Source: Nitrospira sp. | Lineage (GTDB): Bacteria > Nitrospirota > Nitrospiria > Nitrospirales > Nitrospiraceae | Reading direction: 5' to 3' | Length of the DNA stretch: 64,000 bases | Assembly (NCBI GenBank): GCA_024331095.1 | Contig: JANDJE010000009.1 | Coordinates: 1 to 64,000 of the forward strand | In this document: one piece after another, positions 43,171-51,094 of the stretch | Numbering within the stretch: the stretch's first letter is position 1 | Layout of the letters: each line of letters starts with the position of its first letter | Notes under the pieces: model-generated | The model's database searches: none | Told to the model about the DNA's origin: nothing | Seen by the model: the letters and a program-made list of their open reading frames with translations, nothing else | Translations under genes and position numbers: made by a program

Positions 43171-43943
43171 CGTATCCTTGTTCCCGCCGTTCCCATCGGC
43201 AAATCAGGATCAAGCGGAAGGTCCACCCGATCATTGGCGGGGCGGCGTCCGAAGAATTTGGCGCCGAGTATGCCGATTTCATAGAGGAGCATCAACGGAA
43301 CGGCCATCAGCAACATCGTGAACACGGTCGCGTCCGGAGTGACCACGGCCGACACAATCAGCGCCGCCAGAATCGCATGCTTGCGATATCGAGCGAATGT
43401 CGCCGCCGGCACCGCTCCCGCGACCCCCAAAAGCGTCATGGCCAGCGGCAATTCGAACGCGAATCCAAAAATCAGAAGGAACTTGACGTTAAAATCGATG
43501 TAGGTTCCGACGCTGAGCTGCGGCGTTACGTCGCGATCGAGGCCGAAACTGACGAAAAAGTCGATCGCCAGAGGAAGGACGACCACGTTGCAAAACACCA
43601 AGCCGAGACCGAAGGAGCCTCCCGCCAAACACAACAGTGGAACGGCCCAGCGCCGTTCGTTGGGCAGCAGGGCCGGCGCGATGAGTTTCCAAATCTGATA
43701 AAAGATCACCGGCAGACTCAGAATGACGGCCGCGAGAAACGAGACTTTGATCGAGGCAAAGAGCGCTTCCGTGGGGCCGTAAAAGGCAAGCTGATTCCGG
43801 AAAGGTCGGTTCATCCATGCCATGATGTCGGTCGAAAAGGAAAACGCGACCAACAGCCATCCGAGGATGGTTCCTCCAACCACGATCAATCGGCGTTTGA
43901 CGGTTTGAAGATGAACGGTAAGCGGATTGACGATGGGATCCAT
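43167..43943 (-). CDS. tatC: Twin-arginine translocase subunit TatC
   Basis: A 258-residue six-helix membrane protein that binds twin-arginine signal peptides and, with TatA/B, exports folded proteins. The N-terminus has RRLIVVGGTILGWLLVAFSF. Family signatures are VSFLAAVILSLPVIFYQIWK and the periplasmic P-L-Y-type segment LLPNERRWAVPLLCLAGGSF. No tatA gene is adjacent. The stop overlaps the next start by four bases. Length matches E. coli TatC (258). Confidence 0.93.
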   Translation of the reverse strand: MDPIVNPLTVHLQTVKRRLIVVGGTILGWLLVAFSFSTDIMAWMNRPFRNQLAFYGPTEALFASIKVSFLAAVILSLPVIFYQIWKLIAPALLPNERRWAVPLLCLAGGSFGLGLVFCNVVVLPLAIDFFVSFGLDRDVTPQLSVGTYIDFNVKFLLIFGFAFELPLAMTLLGVAGAVPAATFARYRKHAILAALIVSAVVTPDATVFTMLLMAVPLMLLYEIGILGAKFFGRRPANDRVDLPLDPDLPMGTAGTRIR

Positions 43944-43988
43944 GGCGATGGCACAGCCGCCGGCCGAGCCGGCGGCCGGTGGCCTCCC

Positions 43989-44228
43989 TTAATGGGCCGC
44001 GGACTGCAATTGGTCGCGGTAGACTCGAATCAGCTCGGCGAGCTTGTCTTTTTTCGCCAGCTTTTCTTTTTGGATGCGCTTCTTTTCGACTTCTTCGGCC
44101 GGCGTCAGAACGTGACGTTTCTGCAATTCGCTTAACTCCAGATCCAAGCGATGATGGGACGCTTCCAGTTCGCGAAACTCCGGATTGGATCGGCGCAGCT
44201 GCTCTACGATGACATCATCCGTCTGCAT
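43989..44228 (-). CDS. DUF465 (YdcH-like) small protein
   Basis: From the ATG at 44228, with an ideal AGGAGG five to six bases upstream, the product is 79 residues (MQTDDVIVEQLRRSNPEFRE). It is a single helical hairpin with HHRLDLELSELQKRHVLTPA and KKRIQKEKLAKKDKLAELIR, the DUF465/YdcH pattern. The function is unknown. It lies 45 bases before tatC and 16 after rimI. Confidence 0.85.
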   Translation of the reverse strand: MQTDDVIVEQLRRSNPEFRELEASHHRLDLELSELQKRHVLTPAEEVEKKRIQKEKLAKKDKLAELIRVYRDQLQSAAH

Positions 44229-44244
44229 ATGCACCTCCTGGTTA

Positions 44245-44793
44245 TTATTCATGAACATGCGCTGAAACCGATTCTCCGTCGCCCCTCCGTTCATGGCTCG
44301 GCTGCAAACCGGCCGGGGCCCTTAGCGGATCCATTTCCATCACGACCGCGTCTTCCACAGGTTCCGAATAATAGCCACGCCTGACACCGATGGACACAAA
44401 CCCTAATTCTCGATAGAGCCGTTGGGCTGCTTCATTGGAGCTTCTGACTTCGAGCACCGCGCGTGACGAGCCCTCTGTCATTCCCATGCCGATGGCTTCT
44501 GCGACCAGGGTTCGTCCGACGCCTCGTCTTCTCATCGACTCCCTGACGGCCAGTTTCATGAGTCGAAGTTCTTCGAACACGATCCAAAAACAATGAAACC
44601 CGATCAGGCATCCGCCGCCAGGGCGCAGAGGGTCCGCCGTGACGGCGACCAGCACGTGCGCGAACGGGTTGTTGATCAGTTCAGCTTCCCACATTTTGCT
44701 CGTCCAGGGGGGGGAGAAGCAAGTTCGTTCTAATTCCAACAGCTCCGGCAACAGCTCCGCCGTCGCCGGCATGATCCGAAACTCACGCGCCAT
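44245..44793 (-). CDS. rimI: RimI-like ribosomal-protein alanine N-acetyltransferase
   Basis: A 182-residue GNAT enzyme with LELERTCFSPPWTSKMWEAE at the start and the acetyl-CoA site LAVRESMRRRGVGRTLVAEA (RxxGxG), followed by VLEVRSSNEAAQRLYRELGF, the RimI signature. RimI acetylates the N-terminus of protein S18. It overlaps tsaB by 11 bases, the usual tsaB-rimI pairing. A C-terminal extension (PSHERRGDGESVSAHVHE) is extra. Confidence 0.9.
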   Translation of the reverse strand: MAREFRIMPATAELLPELLELERTCFSPPWTSKMWEAELINNPFAHVLVAVTADPLRPGGGCLIGFHCFWIVFEELRLMKLAVRESMRRRGVGRTLVAEAIGMGMTEGSSRAVLEVRSSNEAAQRLYRELGFVSIGVRRGYYSEPVEDAVVMEMDPLRAPAGLQPSHERRGDGESVSAHVHE

Positions 44794-45604
44794 TCGCCCT
44801 CCCCGGACGGATTGCCGGTCTCCCTTGCCGCGGCGCCTGCGTCAGACGCCGAGCGACTTTGGCCGCCACCCGCTCCTGCCGCCGGACGGCCGGGGAGATT
44901 CCTCCCGACCGCTCATAGACGAGTTCCGCTTCGGCTCGCTGCACGTACAGCGGCATGACGCAGTCGCCGGCGATTTCCCCCTGACGGAGCTTTTGCAGAC
45001 CGAGAAGCCCGACGGCTACGGCGGAGGGCTTCGCATGACCAGCCGACGCCGGAAGCAGGGTGATCGAAGGAGAAAGCGCCGCGCGGATTTTCGGCTCCAT
45101 CTTGAACCATCCTTCGCCGAACACCGTCGTCTCGTGGCCAAGGCTGGCGGCCACCGCCTCGGGAGGACCGACGTGCTCGGGCAGAATGCGTTCAAGCCGT
45201 CCGTCCTTCATCCTCCGAAATATCGCCCAATACAATTCTCCCGTTCGTCCCATCAACATGGGGCACAGCCGGGATGCCGCCGACTCGACGTCCATCGCCA
45301 TGGCTTCCAACGTCGGGACCAACATGAGCGGAAAGCCGGTCGCCGTGCGAAGCCCGAGGCACGTCGCCACGCCCACACGAATACCCGTGAAAGAACCGGG
45401 GCCGATAGAACAGGCCAAGCCGTCAAGGTCGGTCACTCGAAGAGCCGTCCGCTCAAACAACCGATCAATGGCGGGCAACAACGTCAGACCATGAGCGCCG
45501 CCGGCATCCTGCTCTTCTTTCGCCAAGACGACGTCCTCTTCAAGAATCGCGACGCTTTGCCACGACGTGGCCGTCTCGACCGCCAAGATCCTCTTCCCTT
45601 TCAC
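44783..45604 (-). CDS. tsaB: tRNA threonylcarbamoyladenosine biosynthesis protein TsaB
   Basis: A 273-residue partner of TsaD in t6A synthesis. The GTG start at 45604 gives KGKRILAVETATSWQSVAIL; LACSIGPGSFTGIRVGVATC and GLRTATGFPLMLVPTLEAMA are family motifs. The metal site of TsaD is absent, as expected. The GTGA overlap with the preceding lipoprotein stop is four bases. C-terminal residues after about 240 are Arg-rich and extra. Together with rimI and tsaD in this window it completes most of the t6A set; tsaC and tsaE are outside. Confidence 0.92.
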   Translation of the reverse strand: MKGKRILAVETATSWQSVAILEEDVVLAKEEQDAGGAHGLTLLPAIDRLFERTALRVTDLDGLACSIGPGSFTGIRVGVATCLGLRTATGFPLMLVPTLEAMAMDVESAASRLCPMLMGRTGELYWAIFRRMKDGRLERILPEHVGPPEAVAASLGHETTVFGEGWFKMEPKIRAALSPSITLLPASAGHAKPSAVAVGLLGLQKLRQGEIAGDCVMPLYVQRAEAELVYERSGGISPAVRRQERVAAKVARRLTQAPRQGRPAIRPGRANGA

Positions 45605-46455
45605 AACACCTCCCCCAACTCCTCCGTCTTGATTGTTTGATTGGGCAGGATTTCATGAAACGTGATCTGAATACTCCCGTGGCCACGCCCGTCTTCAAGG
45701 GAAATTTTGAACGGCCGAACCAGCGCGCTTCTCCGTTCGAGGGGCCATGAATCTCCTGTCGCCTCTTCTACCGGTCGAAAATCCTCATAGTAAATGGTGG
45801 CCTCGACGTCGCCGCTTATCGCCAGCCGGTCTTCCTGCACGACGAACAACGTTCGGCGATCAAACCAGAGGCGACGGATCGGTGTTATTTTGCTGATGTC
45901 GCTTCGGCCGTCGGCGTACACGTCTAACCGATAGCGATCCCCCGCTTCAACCAGCCTCACGGTTTCGCCGTTTGCGATCACTCCGGTGCCGAGCACGCCT
46001 CCGACCGCCCAGATACTCAGTTGAAACGGGCGCGCCAGCTCGTGTCTCGTCGCCATCTCCGCCTGCCGGCCCGTCAAGACTCGACCCATCGTCGGCAATC
46101 TGAGTTTATACAGATCGCCCGCTTGAACAAATTCGAACAGCTCGCCGCCGATCGGCGTGAATCCGCGCAGCCTCACGGCATCGGGACGACGATAATACAC
46201 CGTGCCTTCGACTCGCGACGCAATAGGAATCAGGCCGCCTCGGATTTTCGCCGTAAACAGTCCTTTGAGCGAATGAATCGCCGCTTCCCGTTGGCGCAGC
46301 AGTGTCGTCAACTCCTCCGCCGTGGTCGGCAAGCCCCGTTCGACCGACGCTTCTTTCTTGGGCGCCATCAGCGGACAGCCGACCAGCAACAGGCACATCA
46401 GAAGGCCGCAGATCCCGCCCCGTGCCAGGCGTCCGTCACGGCTAAGCCAAGACAA
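45601..46455 (-). CDS. LolA/LolB-like (DUF4292-type) lipoprotein
   Basis: A 284-residue exported lipoprotein: signal GGICGLLMCLLLVGC with lipobox LVGC, then a beta-rich domain with LTTLLRQREAAIHSLKGLFT and SRVEGTVYYRRPDAVRLRGF. The curved-sheet pattern and the phrase 'RRPDAVRLRGF' recall the LolA/LolB superfamily that carries lipoproteins or lipids. The start is TTG at 46455, supported by GGGAGGCG upstream; it overlaps the radA end by 14 bases. Function is inferred from fold only. Confidence 0.75.
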   Translation of the reverse strand: MSWLSRDGRLARGGICGLLMCLLLVGCPLMAPKKEASVERGLPTTAEELTTLLRQREAAIHSLKGLFTAKIRGGLIPIASRVEGTVYYRRPDAVRLRGFTPIGGELFEFVQAGDLYKLRLPTMGRVLTGRQAEMATRHELARPFQLSIWAVGGVLGTGVIANGETVRLVEAGDRYRLDVYADGRSDISKITPIRRLWFDRRTLFVVQEDRLAISGDVEATIYYEDFRPVEEATGDSWPLERRSALVRPFKISLEDGRGHGSIQITFHEILPNQTIKTEELGEVL

Positions 46456-47830
46456 CGTTCAGCGCCTCCCTCACGTCTTGAATGCCGATCAATTCCATCC
46501 CGTCAATCATATCCAATTTCATCAGATTCCGCTCGGGCAACAGACACCGTTTGAACCCCATCTTTGCCGCCTCCCGGATGCGCAATTCCGCCTGACCGAT
46601 CGCTCGTACCTCCCCGCCGAGACCGACTTCGCCGAGAATCAACAGCCCCGGCTCGACCGGTACCTCGCGCAGGCTGGACGTGACCGCCGCAACAATGCCC
46701 AAATCGGTCGCCGGCTCGTCGATCCGCAGACCTCCCACGACGTTCACATAGACATCCTGTCCGGACAAATGAACACCCAGCCGTTTCTCCATCACCGCGA
46801 GCAGCAACGACACACGGTTGAGATCCACGCCGTTGGCCACCCGTTTCGGCATGGCATAGCCGGTCGAGGACACGAGCGCTTGCAGCTCGACGAGAATCGG
46901 CCTGGTTCCTTCGAGACTCGACACGACCACCGAGCCGGTGCTGCGCTGCGGACGTTCGGCCAAAAACAGCTCCGAGGGATTGCCGACTTCTTCGAGCCCC
47001 GCATCTTTCATTTCGAACACGCCGATTTCGTTCGTGGAGCCGAAGCGATTCTTGACGGCGCGAAGAATGCGATAGCTGTGTCCCCTGTCGCCCTCGAAAT
47101 ACAATACCGTATCGACGATATGTTCCAACAAACGCGGCCCGGCGATGGCTCCTTCTTTTGTCACGTGGCCGATAATGAAAACCGGCACCCCGGTCCGCTT
47201 GGCAAACCACATCAACTGCCCGGCCACCTCCTGCACTTGACTGATGCTTCCGGGCGCCGAAGTCAACTGCTCCGTATAGACGGTTTGAATCGAATCCACC
47301 ACGATCGCGGCCGGCTGGATTTCCTGAACCGTTTTCAGAATCTGTTCCAGCGAGGTTTCGGCGAGAATCAGCAAACGGGGATGCTCGATGCCCAGCCGCT
47401 GTCCGCGCATCTTGATTTGACGGGGCGATTCCTCGCCCGAGACGTACAGCACCGGCGCCGAGGCGGTCGCCAATCGCGGCAGGGCTTGGAGCAGCAGGGT
47501 GGTCTTCCCGATCCCCGGATCACCGCCGATCAGAATCACCGCGCCGGGAATCACTCCGCCACCCAACACCCGATCAAACTCTCCGATGTGCGTGAGACGG
47601 CGGTCCTCGCCGACCACTTCGATCTCGCCGATGGGCGTCGCCTGCGCCTGCGCGGTCTTGAGGGCCAGGGGGCGGCCTTTGCCGGTCACCGCCTGCCGCT
47701 CCTCTTTCATCGTGTTCCATCCGCCGCAGTCGGGACAGCGCCCCAGCCATCGTGGAGCTTGATGTCCGCAGGATTGACAGGAAAAGGTGGTTTTGGCTTT
47801 CAAATCCAGCGCCTTCGGCAAACAATGCAC
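46442..47830 (-). CDS. radA: DNA repair protein RadA
   Basis: A 462-residue RecA-like protein that promotes branch migration in recombination repair. The zinc finger CQSCGHQAPRWLGRCPDCGG is at the N-terminus, Walker A is GGDPGIGKTTLLLQ and the RadA-specific KNRFG motif (AVKNRFGSTNEIGVFEMKD) is present. The C-terminal half is a Lon-like domain (GVDLNRVSLLLAVMEKRLGV). A GTG at 47830 opens the frame; a TTG at about codon 9 (before KAKTTFSC), preceded by AAGG, would give a more typical start. Confidence 0.93.
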   Translation of the reverse strand: MHCLPKALDLKAKTTFSCQSCGHQAPRWLGRCPDCGGWNTMKEERQAVTGKGRPLALKTAQAQATPIGEIEVVGEDRRLTHIGEFDRVLGGGVIPGAVILIGGDPGIGKTTLLLQALPRLATASAPVLYVSGEESPRQIKMRGQRLGIEHPRLLILAETSLEQILKTVQEIQPAAIVVDSIQTVYTEQLTSAPGSISQVQEVAGQLMWFAKRTGVPVFIIGHVTKEGAIAGPRLLEHIVDTVLYFEGDRGHSYRILRAVKNRFGSTNEIGVFEMKDAGLEEVGNPSELFLAERPQRSTGSVVVSSLEGTRPILVELQALVSSTGYAMPKRVANGVDLNRVSLLLAVMEKRLGVHLSGQDVYVNVVGGLRIDEPATDLGIVAAVTSSLREVPVEPGLLILGEVGLGGEVRAIGQAELRIREAAKMGFKRCLLPERNLMKLDMIDGMELIGIQDVREALNVVLA

Positions 47831-47981
47831 TCTGAAGAGAGCATCTTAAAAGAACAGTCTAACCAAAAGAAAGGATTGAGAAAGAGACTTCTTCACAGAT
47901 CAGCTCTGAAAAGCCGGATAGCGATCTCAATGGGGGACCGTCTCAGAACATACCTTGAGGATGACAACACCTGCTACGATC

Positions 47982-48005
47982 AAAAAAAGCCGACGATCGC
48001 GGCTT
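47982..48005 (-). terminator. Rho-independent terminator after the LNS2-like gene
   Basis: On the minus strand AAGCCG-CGATCGT-CGGCTT is followed by seven T (plus-strand A-run 47982-47988). The stop codon of the exported LNS2-like gene lies about 40 bases upstream, and a second GGCC hairpin precedes it. Spacing and T-run make this the clearest terminator in the window. Confidence 0.7.
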
Positions 48006-48041
48006 GCCCTCCTCGGGCGACCGGCCCACAAGGCCGACTGC

Positions 48042-48926
48042 TTACAGTTTTTTTCTTACCTCCTTCCAATCCTTGGCCACGCGGGCTTTCGGAGGCGGCT
48101 CACCGGACAGCTCCGGCACCATGACGGCTTGCAACCGCCGATTGAGAAAGGCTTCGACAAACGCCGTCGACCGGCCGATACCGATCTTCAAGGTCTTCCA
48201 TCCGTCCGCGCGCAGTTCATCAAGTTTTTCCCCCAACGCGTCACCGCCCGGCGGGGACACTAAAACATAGCCGGTCGGAAATTGATGAGTATTCAGCCAC
48301 TCCCGCGTTTGATTCGCGGCGCGAAAGCCATCCGCACCCGGAGAAGGCAGCAAAACGACGTAGATGACGCGATAATAAAACTGAGTCAGCTTGGCAAGCT
48401 CCTCGGCGGCGTTCGACATCGGTTTCCGTTCCGGATCGAGCGCGGCACCGATCAGGGGAACGGGGGACGGCGCGGGCGGTTGCTCCATCAACGCCGCCAA
48501 TTCAACCGCGACAATGGGATTTCGCTGCTCCCACACGACCAGGTTCGCCCGCCCTTCAGCCGGCAAGACGCGCGAACTCTTTCCGACGCGAACGCGGATC
48601 GGCAACGCGCCTTGCACGTTTGAACGATAGCTCAGAAACACCCGTCCGTCTCCCCCGGTCATGCCGGTCGCGACGACTTTGTCTTCCACTAACAGTTCGA
48701 TCGGCTCCCCGCCTATCCCCGCCGTTGCCCACGGTCCAACGGTCGAAAGCCGAGCTTCGATCGTCGTCGATCGACCGGGAATCGTCAGCGCGTCCTTCAC
48801 AAGCAGCGTCGCGGCGGCCTTGTCGGTCGCGGGAAGAGCATCACCCGGATGAGAGAGGGAAATAACGAAGAGAAAACCGATAAGACCGGCCGCACGAGCA
48901 TCTCTTGTCGCCAGCCGCATCACCAT
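48042..48926 (-). CDS. Exported LNS2/HAD-like protein, degenerate
   Basis: A 294-residue protein with a signal peptide (GLIGFLFVISLSHPGDALP). The middle is an Ig-like beta domain (VGPWATAGIGGEPIELLVED). From about residue 150 it looks like the LNS2 domain of lipins: NPIVAVELAALM where the HAD motif DxDGT would be, then FRAANQTREWLNTHQFPTGY VLVSP-type and KTLKIGIGRSTAFVEAFLNR. The nucleophile Asp pair is absent, so phosphatase activity is unlikely. Relatives with intact motifs act on phosphatidate. The domain call is by pattern only. A strong terminator follows. Confidence 0.6.
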   Translation of the reverse strand: MVMRLATRDARAAGLIGFLFVISLSHPGDALPATDKAAATLLVKDALTIPGRSTTIEARLSTVGPWATAGIGGEPIELLVEDKVVATGMTGGDGRVFLSYRSNVQGALPIRVRVGKSSRVLPAEGRANLVVWEQRNPIVAVELAALMEQPPAPSPVPLIGAALDPERKPMSNAAEELAKLTQFYYRVIYVVLLPSPGADGFRAANQTREWLNTHQFPTGYVLVSPPGGDALGEKLDELRADGWKTLKIGIGRSTAFVEAFLNRRLQAVMVPELSGEPPPKARVAKDWKEVRKKL

Positions 48927-48971
48927 GGTGAGAAAACAGGTGAAAAACCGGACGCTTCAACAGGATAAACG

Positions 48972-49439
48972 CTACGACTTCAAGGCAGCCAGCACCTGAT
49001 CGGCATGGCCGTCCACCTTCACTTTTCTGAAAACAGCCTTCACCTTTCCTTCGGGATCGATAATGAACGTGCTGCGCTCAATCCCCCAGTACTTTTTCCC
49101 GTACATGTTTTTCTGTTTGTACACCCCGTAGGCCTTGGATACGCGGGCGTCCTCGTCGCTCAACAACGGAAAGGGCAGTCCGAATTTCTTGATGAATTTC
49201 TGGTGGGACTCTTGACCGTCCAGGCTGACTCCGAGGATCGTGCCTCCCGCCCGCATGATTTGCGCTTCGGTGTCGCGAAAATCGCAGGATTCTTTGGTGC
49301 AGCCAGGAGTATCGTCTTTGGGATAAAAATACAACACGACGTGTTTCCCCCTCAGGCCGTGAAGCGTCACGATCCTTCCATCCTGATCCGGAATTTCGAG
49401 TTCTGGTGCCTGGTCTCCAACCGCAAGTTCTTTAGCCAT
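48972..49439 (-). CDS. bcp: Thioredoxin-dependent peroxiredoxin BCP
   Basis: A 155-residue peroxiredoxin of the BCP/PrxQ group. The active site is FYPKDDTPGCTKESCDFRD with the peroxidatic Cys47 and the resolving Cys52 five residues on. LPFPLLSDEDARVSKAYGVY and the rest are canonical. It reduces peroxides using thioredoxin, which is encoded at 60927-61274. No signal peptide. The ATG at 49439 starts MAKELAVGDQAPELEIPDQD. Confidence 0.94.
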   Translation of the reverse strand: MAKELAVGDQAPELEIPDQDGRIVTLHGLRGKHVVLYFYPKDDTPGCTKESCDFRDTEAQIMRAGGTILGVSLDGQESHQKFIKKFGLPFPLLSDEDARVSKAYGVYKQKNMYGKKYWGIERSTFIIDPEGKVKAVFRKVKVDGHADQVLAALKS

Positions 49440-49486
49440 AGACCGCGCCCCTCTTTTTTATACGAAGATATTAAATGTTCTTATTT

Positions 49487-49939
49487 CTACCGAGACATCC
49501 CGCCGAACGTAGGCCGTTCCGTTCCATAAGGACGGCCTTTCGTTTGTTTCCTCGTATCGGGATCGCCGTACGGTGCCAATGCCGGAGAATCCCAAATGAC
49601 CTTGTCGCCGGGCGCCAAATTCGCCGCCTCGAGAAAATGGTGCCGAGCCGCCGCCGCTTCTCCAAGCGCGTTCAATGCCAATGCGTAATTGTAATGGGCT
49701 TGCCCCGACCCAGGCGCGGCCGCCATGGCTTCGGCAAAATACTTCTTCGCCTCGCCGAATTGCTTTTCTTGATAGGCCCTCGTCCCTTGCTCCGTCAAAG
49801 CAACCGCCTCGCGACTGATTCCGACCTCGGTCAACGTCAACGGAACGAGCGGCTTTCGTTTGGATGAACAGCCTCCGGCCTGAATCACGAACATCAATGC
49901 AGCGCTCAGAACCACAAGCCATGTCGTTCGGCTGCTCAT
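49487..49939 (-). CDS. TPR lipoprotein
   Basis: A 150-residue protein from ATG 49939, preceded by AAGGGAG. The signal VLSAALMFVIQAGGC has a lipobox AGGC. Two to three TPR units follow (EQGTRAYQEKQFGEAKKYFA, SGQAHYNYALALNALGEAAA). The C-terminus is polar with YGDPDTRKQTKGRPYG. It may act in an envelope complex. It lies 31 bases after a DUF507 gene. Confidence 0.78.
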   Translation of the reverse strand: MSSRTTWLVVLSAALMFVIQAGGCSSKRKPLVPLTLTEVGISREAVALTEQGTRAYQEKQFGEAKKYFAEAMAAAPGSGQAHYNYALALNALGEAAAARHHFLEAANLAPGDKVIWDSPALAPYGDPDTRKQTKGRPYGTERPTFGGMSR

Positions 49940-49970
49940 GACTCCCTTCTCCCGTCTCTTTTTTAGCCTC

Positions 49971-50243
49971 TCACAGGGCTCTCTTCCGAGTTTCTTCTTC
50001 AAACGTCTTCCGGTAGAGGACTTCCCACTCCGCACTCCCCTCGACAATGCCCCGAGAATAAGACGCGAGCTTCGCCTTGACCTTGCGATCGATCTCCGCC
50101 TCCTGCGCCAACTCGGCGGCGAGGACCCGCTTGATTTCCTTGAGCACCCGTTCATCGTCACCGCGCAGGGTGGCGGACTGGTGACGTTTCACGGCCTGTA
50201 GAATCACGTGCGAGAGGTGACTGACCTTGTCTTCACTCAACAT
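49971..50243 (-). CDS. DUF507 family protein (second copy)
   Basis: A 90-residue helical protein: VSHLSHVILQAVKRHQSATL and KEIKRVLAAELAQEAEIDRK, with EVLYRKTFEEETRKRAL at the end. This is the DUF507 pattern, occurring in Aquificae, Nitrospirae and Deltaproteobacteria. Function unknown. Its neighbour at 50301-50582 is a paralogue (both start with M-L/R-L-S-x-x-K/R-V and end with a YxKxF unit), so a tandem duplication is likely. Confidence 0.82.
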   Translation of the reverse strand: MLSEDKVSHLSHVILQAVKRHQSATLRGDDERVLKEIKRVLAAELAQEAEIDRKVKAKLASYSRGIVEGSAEWEVLYRKTFEEETRKRAL

Positions 50244-50300
50244 TCGACACGCGCTGTTCGTCCGTGCAGCCCCGCCTTGTCGTTCTGCCCTGTCGAACTT

Positions 50301-50582
50301 CTAAAGAATAAGACCTCGTTCGCGGATCAGCTTCTGTTTGATCAACTGAAACATTTTCTGATAATCGACCTGCCCCTGCTCGATCTGCTTTTCATACATC
50401 TTGAGCATATGGCGCACTTCGGCGTTCAAGCGATCTTCCAACGACAGTTCATCAGTGATGGCCCGCTCCAGGGCGTCGGTCAACGATTTGCGATCACCGA
50501 CCGTCTCAAGGTACCCCTCCTCTCGAAGACGACCGACGACGGCCTCGGCCATGTGTCGCACGCGCTCTTTTGACAAGCGCAT
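50301..50582 (-). CDS. DUF507 family protein (first copy)
   Basis: A 93-residue helical protein with LSKERVRHMAEAVVGRLREE, LERAITDELSLEDRLNAEVR and YEKQIEQGQVDYQKMFQLIK. The last is the typical DUF507 end. GGAGATAG lies upstream of the ATG at 50582. It sits five bases after the cyclophilin-like gene, so both DUF507 copies and the TPR lipoprotein probably share a transcript. Confidence 0.84.
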   Translation of the reverse strand: MRLSKERVRHMAEAVVGRLREEGYLETVGDRKSLTDALERAITDELSLEDRLNAEVRHMLKMYEKQIEQGQVDYQKMFQLIKQKLIRERGLIL

Positions 50583-50587
50583 GACGC

Positions 50588-50971
50588 CTATCTCCGTTCG
50601 ATCCGAATGATCGAGGCACCCATCGCGCGGCGCAATTGGGTCGCGTCTCCCACAATCCGTCCGACGACGTTGACTCGGTCAGCCGGAACCGGATCGCCGC
50701 CGGTGCTCATCGGAGTCCTCCCGAAAAAAATCGCCAGGACGCGGCCGATTCCCCAGTAGGCGACATCGCCGATCCGTACACTCGTCGTGGCGGTTTCGCG
50801 ATAGTCGGTCACGCCGGGAAACGTACAGTAAAACTCTTCGCCCCAGGCGTGGACCGGAGCTTCATGCGGAAGCGCGGCATAGATCTGATCGGCGGTTTTG
50901 GTGCCGTTAAGTTCCGCGTCGAGATGCACTCCTCCGATTACGATACGGATATGTTTCGGCGGCTGCGCCAT
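50588..50971 (-). CDS. Cyclophilin-like fold protein (TM1367-type)
   Basis: About 127 residues from ATG 50971 (a TTG at 50983 is in frame). The protein has a compact beta-barrel pattern: HIRIVIGGVHLDAELNGTKT, TADQIYAALPHEAPVHAWGE and DVAYWGIGRVLAIFFGRTPM, which match the TM1367/DUF3830-type cyclophilin-like family. Catalytic Arg of true cyclophilins is not seen, so isomerase activity is not expected. Function unknown. It opens the minus-strand run with DUF507 genes. Confidence 0.78.
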   Translation of the reverse strand: MAQPPKHIRIVIGGVHLDAELNGTKTADQIYAALPHEAPVHAWGEEFYCTFPGVTDYRETATTSVRIGDVAYWGIGRVLAIFFGRTPMSTGGDPVPADRVNVVGRIVGDATQLRRAMGASIIRIERR

Positions 50972-51094
50972 GCTAACGAGCAACGAAATGAACGAACTAT
51001 TCGTCGGTATGGGGGATTCAACGCGTGATCAGCGATTGACGAACGAGGCAACTCTAGCTTGTCTCCCATCTGAAATCAAGGCTACAATCCGTGC

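Noticed and set aside
46322..48124. 600-aa plus-strand frame across radA
   Set aside because: Antisense to the RadA motifs and the lipoprotein gene; composition rich in Arg, His and Gln; no domain.
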